The notes under the pieces: generated by a model
What the model was told of the DNA's origin: nothing
Databases searched by the model: none
What the model saw: the letters and a program-made list of their open reading frames with translations, nothing else
Source: Euryarchaeota archaeon UBA58
GTDB lineage: Archaea; Thermoplasmatota; Poseidoniia; Poseidoniales; Thalassarchaeaceae
NCBI GenBank assembly: GCA_002498525.1
Contig: DAHR01000013.1
Span: forward strand, 131,809-194,213
Direction: 5' to 3'
DNA length: 62,405 nucleotides
Shown: positions 56,876 through 62,405 of the stretch, in pieces
Position numbering within the stretch: the stretch's first letter is position 1
Layout: each line of letters starts with the position of its first letter
Made by a program: the position numbers and the translations under genes

Positions 56876-59605
56876 TCAGTCCTCCACGGTTTTCGATTCA
56901 CCCGTTTTCGCCAGCGCAGACTGCATCGCGTAGAGTGCCTCCAGCGCCTCGCGTGGAGTCAGTGAATCCGGGTCGAGAGCCTCTAGCCGCTCGGCGATTT
57001 CACGCAGCGCAGGATTCTCCTGCACTATGACTTCGGTCGGCGGAGCACTGGATTCCACATCCCAAGGAAGTGACTCAGCAGTAGAGGCTGAACTCGCAGC
57101 ACCCGTAGTTGGCACCTCCGGAGAGCGCAGCATCCAGCCGTAGAGGCTGGATTGTCCCACAGCCCGCAAATCGGGCGTGCCATCACTGCCTGCACGCGCG
57201 CCCTGAGCTTGATTCTCAAGGAATAAAAGAAGGTCGCGCGCCCGCTCGACAACACCAACTGGCAGACCCGCCAAAGCAGCAACTTGGACACCGTAGGAGT
57301 CGTCACACGGCCCATCTGCAACGGTGTGGAGGAAGCGTATCTCGCCGTTGACATCGGCGACTTGGACGTGGATGTTGACCAAACCGTTCACCTCATCGGC
57401 AAGGCCGGTCAACTGGTGGTAATGTGTCGCGAACAAAGTCCTCGCACCGACCCTCTTGGCGATGTCTTCGGTAACCGACCAAGCAATCGCCAAGCCATCG
57501 AAAGTCGAGGTGCCGCGCCCCACTTCATCGAGCAGAACGAGACTACGAGGTGTCGCTCTGCGCAGAATATGCGCGACTTCGATCATTTCCATCATGAAAG
57601 TCGAGCGACCGCGCCGCAGGTCATCGTGAGCGCCGACACGAGTGAAGACGCGGTCGACGATGCCGATCCTCGCCTTCTCAGCAGGAACGAAGGAACCGGC
57701 CTGCGCGAGAATCGTCAGCAAGGCAGTCTGGCGCAGATAAGTCGATTTCCCGCCCATGTTCGGGCCGGTCAACAACAGGAATCTGCGTTTGTTGTCAAAG
57801 CGAATCCCATTCGGCACGAAACGCCCATCGGCCTCCAGCACTGGATGCCGTCCGCCGATGATTTCCATCGATGAATCCATCCGCAGATCCGGCCTGTTCC
57901 ACGAGCGCTGCCGAGCGTGATGAGCAAAGCTCGCAAGCACGTCCGCGCTCGCCACTTTTCGCCCGATCTGGCTCAGAGTGTTCGAATGTGAAGCGACCTC
58001 GCTACGTAACTCACGGAAGAGTTCTGCCTCGAGCGCTTTAGCTCGATCATCAGCTGTCAGAATGACCTCCTGCCATACCTTCAACTCGTCCGTAGTGTAA
58101 CGTTCTGCATTGGTCAGAGTCTGTCGTCTGCGGTATTCCTCAGGGACTTTATCGAGGTGCAAAGTGGTGATTTGAATGAAGAATCCGAACTGTCGATTCT
58201 GCTTCACTTTCAGGCTCGGAATGTCCAGCCTCTCCCTCTCCCTCGCCTCGAATCCACGCAACCAATCCGTCCCTTCCGCCGCCTTCTGCCGCAGGTCATC
58301 CAACTGCTCGTTGACACCTGTCTGGAAGAGACCGCCGTCGCGAATCGTCGCCGGCGGTTCTGCGACGAGCCGCGTTGCGATATGATGCATCAGCGGTTCG
58401 AGTTCCCCTAATCCTTCAGCGCATTCATGCAGTAATTCGGCCGAGCCTTCTGAGAGCATCGCCTGCAGTCTCGGCATGCGCTCGAGGCAGTCTGCAACCG
58501 CTACGAGGTCGCGCGCATTGGCTCGGCCGTAAGCGAGTCGCGTCGCCAGACGCTCGAGGTCGCGCATCGATTTCAGCGACTCGCGAATCGACTCCAGACG
58601 CCGCGGCGCCTTGACCAAGGCGCCGACAGCCGCCTGCCGGGCCGCGATTTTCTCAGGATTCGTCAAGGGCCGCAGAATCCATTCCCTCAACTGCCTGCGG
58701 CCCATCCAAGTCCGCGTGCAATCGATCGCCTGAACCAACGAACCCTCCTTCTCGCCGGCCAGAGTGTGAGTCAATTCGAGATTGCGTAGCGTTGTCTGGT
58801 CGAGCACTAAATGTCCATCATCAGCATCGAAGAGCACCTCTCGAAGAGGCACGATATCGACGAGGTGCAACTTCGCCAAGTAACCTGCAGTAAGTCCGCA
58901 GGCTTCCATCGCTAGCGGTCGCCGATCCAGGTCGACAGAACCGAGATCGGCCAAAGCAAGATGGTCACGAACAGATTGCAGATGCTGCTCTTTTGTGCCA
59001 TCATGAACACTCAGAGTCACCCTGTCGAGAGCAGCCATAACCGAGCGCAATTCCTCGCTCTCAGCGTCGCGCCGAGAGAGCACCAGCTCGCTCGGCGCCC
59101 AACGCTGCAACTCATCGCAAACACGCTCGATGCGACCCGGGCCGGAATGCTCCTGCAACCAGGCCCGTCCAGTCGAAGAATCGAGGATGGCGACACCGAT
59201 CCCATCGCCACGCGAAACCAGCCCAGCGAGCAGGCTTGAGCCATCCTCGCCAATCAGCCCTTCTTCGTACAATGAGCCCGGAGTGTAAACCCGCGTAACG
59301 ACCCGCTCGAGAATCTTCGCGCCTGGCCTCAAATCCTCTTCCTGCTCACATAAAGTGACCTTGTGCCCCGCCCGAAGCATGCCTTGGAGATAGGCCTCAA
59401 CGGAGTGCCAAGGAACGCCGGCCATCGGTACCGGATTGTCAGACTTCTTGTCCCGACTGGTCAATGTGATACCAAGGACTTCCGACGCCAGAACCGCATC
59501 CTCATGGAACATTTCGTAAAAATCACCCATCCTGAAGAACAGCACCGTATCAGGGTGCTGCGCCTTGATCTCAGCGTATTGATCGAGCATTCCTCGCTTT
59601 GACAT
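56876..59605 (-). CDS. mutS: DNA mismatch repair protein MutS
   Basis: The ~909-aa product has the mismatch-wedge motif FRMGDFYEMF near the N-terminus, the connector and lever regions, and the ATPase with TGPNMGGKSTYLRQ and DEVGRGTSTFDG. ATG 59605 follows GGAGGG, so the five-residue TTG extension is unlikely. It is a MutS1-type protein of bacterial descent. It starts the mutSL unit and is divergent from the EamA transporter. Confidence 0.95.
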   Translation of the reverse strand: MSKRGMLDQYAEIKAQHPDTVLFFRMGDFYEMFHEDAVLASEVLGITLTSRDKKSDNPVPMAGVPWHSVEAYLQGMLRAGHKVTLCEQEEDLRPGAKILERVVTRVYTPGSLYEEGLIGEDGSSLLAGLVSRGDGIGVAILDSSTGRAWLQEHSGPGRIERVCDELQRWAPSELVLSRRDAESEELRSVMAALDRVTLSVHDGTKEQHLQSVRDHLALADLGSVDLDRRPLAMEACGLTAGYLAKLHLVDIVPLREVLFDADDGHLVLDQTTLRNLELTHTLAGEKEGSLVQAIDCTRTWMGRRQLREWILRPLTNPEKIAARQAAVGALVKAPRRLESIRESLKSMRDLERLATRLAYGRANARDLVAVADCLERMPRLQAMLSEGSAELLHECAEGLGELEPLMHHIATRLVAEPPATIRDGGLFQTGVNEQLDDLRQKAAEGTDWLRGFEARERERLDIPSLKVKQNRQFGFFIQITTLHLDKVPEEYRRRQTLTNAERYTTDELKVWQEVILTADDRAKALEAELFRELRSEVASHSNTLSQIGRKVASADVLASFAHHARQRSWNRPDLRMDSSMEIIGGRHPVLEADGRFVPNGIRFDNKRRFLLLTGPNMGGKSTYLRQTALLTILAQAGSFVPAEKARIGIVDRVFTRVGAHDDLRRGRSTFMMEMIEVAHILRRATPRSLVLLDEVGRGTSTFDGLAIAWSVTEDIAKRVGARTLFATHYHQLTGLADEVNGLVNIHVQVADVNGEIRFLHTVADGPCDDSYGVQVAALAGLPVGVVERARDLLLFLENQAQGARAGSDGTPDLRAVGQSSLYGWMLRSPEVPTTGAASSASTAESLPWDVESSAPPTEVIVQENPALREIAERLEALDPDSLTPREALEALYAMQSALAKTGESKTVED

Positions 59606-59639
59606 GCCATATCCCTCCAACGCTAACGCTGCGCGTGGG

Positions 59640-59658
59640 CCTCGGCTGCGAGCCGAGG
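59640..59658. promoter_or_regulatory. Perfect 8-bp hairpin upstream of mutS
   Basis: CCTCGGCT-GCG-AGCCGAGG, 35 bases upstream of the mutS start, in the divergent mutS-EamA spacer. Confidence 0.55.
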
Positions 59659-59678
59659 GTGCATAAGCAATCCTGCTG

Positions 59679-59695
59679 CCGCCCCAAAGGGGCGG
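59679..59695. promoter_or_regulatory. Perfect 7-bp hairpin between mutS and the EamA gene
   Basis: CCGCCCC-AAA-GGGGCGG lies 65 bases upstream of ATG 59760 and 74 from mutS. It is similar in form to hairpins at 46832 and 60751. Confidence 0.55.
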
Positions 59696-59759
59696 GAGTT
59701 AGAACGGCAACGGCGAGATTATCTCCGGCAGCCGCTGCCATTGGTTGGAGTCGACCAGC

Positions 59760-60701
59760 ATGGGGGAGAATCGCCAACTCGGAATGCATGGTCGGATGCT
59801 GCTGGTCGCACTCATCTGGGGATTGTCTTGGGCCATCGGTCGAATGCTCGCCCTCGGCCTGCCGCCGATGACTGGAGCATGGTTGCGCTACGCCGTCACC
59901 ATGCTCATCTTCTACGCCTGGTTCGCCGCGCGCGCCGCACGCGGACAACATGTCCGCTGGTTGCCCTCAAGGCGCCAATCCTGGAAGACTCTCGCAATCA
60001 TCGGCGTGACCGGCGTCCTAGGCTACCAGATCTTCTTCATGCACGGGATGAAACTCACGGCCGCCGGCGACGCATCATTGATCATCACGTTCAACCCGAT
60101 TTTCACAGTTCTGCTCGCAGCGCCACTCCTCGGCCAAGCCATCTCGCGCAAGATGTTCGCAGGCCTTTTCTGCGCCTTCATCGGAGTGTTGATCGTGACG
60201 GGCTGGAGCCCGAACACCGACCTGCCATTCGAGGAGAGACTGCTCGGTGACGTACTGATTCTTGCTGCCGCCCTCTGTTGGGCGACGACGACGAACATGA
60301 CGCGGAGAATGATGGAGCGAAGGGGTGGTGAGGAGGAAGCGACGACGCTTGAAATCGTGGTTTGGTATTCGCTGATTGGGACGCTGATGCTGACTCCATT
60401 CGCAGCTTGGGAAGCCTACCAACTCGGCCTTCCACAACCCACGACAGGGGATTGGTACGCCATTCTCTACCTCGGCGCGCTCTCTACCGTCCTCGCCTAC
60501 TATTGGTTCGCGATGGGCATCGAGAGGCTTGGTGCGACCGCCGCCGCTTCCTATGTTTTCATCGTCCCGTTCTTCGGTGTTCTAGGCGGCGTTCTTCTGC
60601 TCGACGAGAAGGTCGGTTGGAGCCTTCTCGTAGGCTTCTGTTTGATAGTCGCCGGAGTTCGCTTAGTGCAGGCCGAGAGTGAGAGACTCCGGACCGGTTG
60701 A
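59760..60701 (+). CDS. EamA/DMT-family transporter
   Basis: The ~313-aa protein has ten predicted membrane helices in two EamA halves (ALIWGLSWAIGRMLALGLPP in the first; LLGDVLILAAALCWATTTNM opening the second). These carriers move metabolites or drugs across the membrane; the substrate is not deducible. ATG 59760 is preferred over TTG 59745. It is 116 bases upstream of L10e. Confidence 0.88.
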   Translation: MGENRQLGMHGRMLLVALIWGLSWAIGRMLALGLPPMTGAWLRYAVTMLIFYAWFAARAARGQHVRWLPSRRQSWKTLAIIGVTGVLGYQIFFMHGMKLTAAGDASLIITFNPIFTVLLAAPLLGQAISRKMFAGLFCAFIGVLIVTGWSPNTDLPFEERLLGDVLILAAALCWATTTNMTRRMMERRGGEEEATTLEIVVWYSLIGTLMLTPFAAWEAYQLGLPQPTTGDWYAILYLGALSTVLAYYWFAMGIERLGATAAASYVFIVPFFGVLGGVLLLDEKVGWSLLVGFCLIVAGVRLVQAESERLRTG

Positions 60702-60750
60702 AGGTGTTATTGCGGACTGAATGAAGCGGTGACTGCAAACGAGATGGGGT

Positions 60751-60765
60751 AGCCCCTACGGGGCT
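60751..60765 (+). promoter_or_regulatory. Perfect 6-bp hairpin upstream of L10e
   Basis: AGCCCC-TAC-GGGGCT lies ten bases upstream of the TATA-like element of the L10e gene. It could terminate transcription from the EamA gene or bind a regulator. Confidence 0.5.
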
Positions 60766-60775
60766 TCACTCAGCA

Positions 60776-60782
60776 TTATATA
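60776..60782 (+). promoter_or_regulatory. TATA box of the L10e-PRTase unit
   Basis: TTATATA lies 36-42 bases before ATG 60818, close to ideal for an archaeal promoter with a leader of about 10-15 bases. It is the clearest TATA element in the window and precedes a gene expected to be highly expressed. Confidence 0.6.
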
Positions 60783-60817
60783 CGGCTGGCAGGTCGGCCG
60801 AGCCCGAGGGAATCGAG

Positions 60818-61363
60818 ATGGCACGCAAACCAGCCAAGATGTATCGCTCGGTCAAGGGCCAGGCCTACACCCGCCGAGAGTACACCGGCGGTGTCCCGAA
60901 CAACAGGATCCTGCGCTTCCACATGGGCAACCGCAAGGCAGCTGAGGCGGGTGAATTCGATGTCGTGGTTCAACTGACTGTCAACAATGCTGTGCAGATC
61001 CGTCACACCGCTCTCGAAGCGGCTCGACAAGTCTCCAACTCCACCATCCGAAACGCTGCTGGAGAGGAGGGCTATGCTCTTCGTATCCACAAGTATCCTC
61101 ACATCATTCTACGCGAGAACAAGCAGGCGACCGGTGCCGGCGCCGACCGTGTCTCGCAAGGAATGCGACTGGCATTCGGCAAGAATGTCGGGACAGCAGC
61201 GCGTGTTCGAAAGAATGACGTCATCGTCTCGATCCACACTTCGGCGGAGTTCTACCTCGACGCGCGCAATGCTCTTCGTAAAGCTGGAATGAAGTTCCCA
61301 AGCTCGGTCACCATCAGCGTCTCCCGAGGTGCTGAGCACCTGCGGGTCAAGGGTCTCATCTGA
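60818..61363 (+). CDS. rpl10e: 50S ribosomal protein L10e
   Basis: The 181-aa product is the archaeal/eukaryotic L10e (uL16) protein: ARKPAKMYRSVKGQAYTRRE at the N-terminus, YPHIILRENK and the GAGADRVSQGMRLAFGKNVG loop that reaches the peptidyl-transferase region. Length equals the archaeal norm. The gene is 12 bases upstream of the PRTase. Confidence 0.97.
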   Translation: MARKPAKMYRSVKGQAYTRREYTGGVPNNRILRFHMGNRKAAEAGEFDVVVQLTVNNAVQIRHTALEAARQVSNSTIRNAAGEEGYALRIHKYPHIILRENKQATGAGADRVSQGMRLAFGKNVGTAARVRKNDVIVSIHTSAEFYLDARNALRKAGMKFPSSVTISVSRGAEHLRVKGLI

Positions 61364-61375
61364 GCGTGGTCGGGC

Positions 61376-61954
61376 ATGGTTCCCGGCGACCCACTGACGA
61401 TTCTGCAAGACTCTCTCCGAGGGGCACCGATAATCTGGAAGGGTGATTACCCTTACTTCATCCACCCGATCTCCGACGGCATCCCGCGCATGGATGCGGA
61501 AGTGCTTCGTGCGACTCGTGACCTGATCGTCTCCAGCATTGACTGGTCAGAGGTCGACCTGATCGTCACTGTCGAGGCGATGGGATTGCCTCTGCTCGCT
61601 GCGGTCGGGGATGCTACGGGAAAGCCGACCGTCGTGATCCGCAAGCGCTCGTACGGAATGGAAGGTGAAGTCAGGGTAGATGTCGCTACCGGTTACTCGC
61701 AGTCCATCGTTTACATCAATGACATCAAGCCAGGGGAGAGGGTCGTCATCGTCGATGATGTGATCTCCACCGGCGGCACTCTGGAGCCTCTGCTCGAACG
61801 ACTCGAGAGCATGGGTGTCATCCTGCACGATGTCGTCGTCGCCATTGAGAAGGGGGAGGGACGCGAGCGCTTGAATCGCGAGCGACCAGACTGGCCGCTT
61901 CGATCCTTGGTACGAATCGACATCATCGACGGCAAGGTCGAAATCATCGACTGA
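61376..61954 (+). CDS. Archaeal purine phosphoribosyltransferase (hypoxanthine/adenine type)
   Basis: The 192-aa product shows the PRPP loop VVIVDDVISTGGTLEPL, LIVTVEAMGLPLLAAVGDATG and the RKRSYG segment typical of archaeal HGPRT/APRT-like enzymes. It makes IMP, GMP or AMP from free bases. It follows L10e after 12 bases in the same transcript. Archaeal Hpt is the likelier assignment, though APRT activity cannot be excluded by sequence. Confidence 0.85.
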   Translation: MVPGDPLTILQDSLRGAPIIWKGDYPYFIHPISDGIPRMDAEVLRATRDLIVSSIDWSEVDLIVTVEAMGLPLLAAVGDATGKPTVVIRKRSYGMEGEVRVDVATGYSQSIVYINDIKPGERVVIVDDVISTGGTLEPLLERLESMGVILHDVVVAIEKGEGRERLNRERPDWPLRSLVRIDIIDGKVEIID

Positions 61955-61958
61955 TCGT

Positions 61959-62405
61959 TCACTCGCCGAGTTGCTCTGAGCGGTCGCGGGCGGCGAGGAT
62001 CGCATCGATGACGAGACGGACGTAATCATTGTCACCGAGGTGCGAGATCGCTGCCTCGGTGGTCCCGCCCTTGGAAGTCACTCCTTCGCGCAGGGCGGTG
62101 GTGTCGAGGGGTGATTCGATGGCGAGGCGAGCAGCGCCGAGGACAGTCTGCAGGACGAGGCGCTCTGCCATTTCAGGCGACATTCCCATCTCTACACCAC
62201 TCTCGATCATCGCTTCCATGGTGTGGAAGATGTAAGCTGGGCCGGTACCACTCAAAGCGGTCACCGGATCCATCAATTCCTCTGGGGCTTCGAGCGAGTC
62301 GCCGACCGCGCGAAGCACATAATCGACTCGCTCTACATCGATATCACCTACATTGGCTCCGCGTGAAAACACACTGATCCCTTCACCGACCATCGCAGGC
62401 AGGTT
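61959..62405 (-). CDS. proC: Pyrroline-5-carboxylate reductase, C-terminal part (cut by window end)
   Basis: The frame runs off the right edge, encoding at least 148 residues of the dimerisation domain. The motifs DPVTALSGTGPAYIFHTMEA, QTVLGAARLAIES, LREGVTSKGGTTEAAI and the final ARDRSEQLG match ProC. The NADP-binding N-terminal half lies outside. It makes proline from pyrroline-5-carboxylate. It converges on the PRTase gene with a 4-base gap. Confidence 0.93.
   Translation of the reverse strand, partial: NLPAMVGEGISVFSRGANVGDIDVERVDYVLRAVGDSLEAPEELMDPVTALSGTGPAYIFHTMEAMIESGVEMGMSPEMAERLVLQTVLGAARLAIESPLDTTALREGVTSKGGTTEAAISHLGDNDYVRLVIDAILAARDRSEQLGE

Overview
The window reads as a gene-dense archaeal chromosome segment, most consistent with a marine planktonic euryarchaeon of the Poseidoniia (Marine Group II/III) type. 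Archaeal markers include ribosomal protein L10e, an NMD3 homologue, the exosome subunit Csl4 beside a METTL5-like methylase, a bifunctional phosphoglucose/phosphomannose isomerase, a COG1031 radical SAM/HhH protein and an archaeal PRTase. Bacterial-type genes are mixed in: gyrBA, mutSL, RsuA-type pseudouridine synthase, RmuC, FabH and a cytochrome c maturation set. Large calcium-binding-repeat surface proteins fit this group. The lineage call is inference; no 16S rRNA gene is present.

Layout. 1-5959 (+): a tight operon-like run of an unidentified C-terminal fragment, an SDR with an atypical active site, a luciferase-like monooxygenase, an asparaginase-II family protein, an ALDH8A1-like (2-aminomuconate-semialdehyde type) dehydrogenase and a KAS III enzyme. 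6059-15166 (-): a 1721-aa surface protein (RCC1, ephrin-receptor-like cysteine repeats, PPC-like domain, TSP3), a radical SAM/HhH protein, a Csl4 exosome protein fused to an extra zinc finger, an RRM and an RGG tail, and a METTL5-like methyltransferase. 15361-19995 (+): RmuC, a TSP3 surface protein and an M23 peptidase. 19989-24597 (-): isomerase, NMD3, then CcmD-like, CcmC and a fused CcmA-CcmB. 24684-31341 (+): rhomboid protease, giant subtilase, Maf. 31367-36043: DtxR-type regulator and NifU-like protein (-), divergent from sufCBD (+), then a small zinc-ribbon ORF. 36050-46784: membrane proteins (one with an Smr domain, one DUF2085), a long thymidylate kinase fusion, a carboxypeptidase-regulatory-like protein, a glutaminyl cyclase, a PKD-bearing metalloprotease and its neighbour, and aroD. 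46978-54837 (+): gyrB, gyrA, tRNA-Ser(GCT), a DUF4105 protein, aroA and an RsuA-type synthase. 54900-59605 (-): mutL, mutS. 59760-62405: EamA transporter, L10e, a PRTase and the C-terminal part of proC.

Themes. A large share of the coding capacity serves the cell surface and protein turnover outside the membrane: subtilase, HExxH protease, rhomboid, M23, glutaminyl cyclase and Ca-binding repeat proteins. This suits a heterotroph that degrades particulate protein. Fe-S assembly (NifU-like, SufCBD) sits with a metal-dependent repressor that may control it. Haem delivery to the outside is represented by the Ccm genes, including a 48-aa CcmD-like ORF with a TTG start. Several intergenic regions carry short perfect hairpins close to start codons. 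No CRISPR array, insertion sequence or rRNA operon was seen. No gene-free stretch exceeds about 200 bases.
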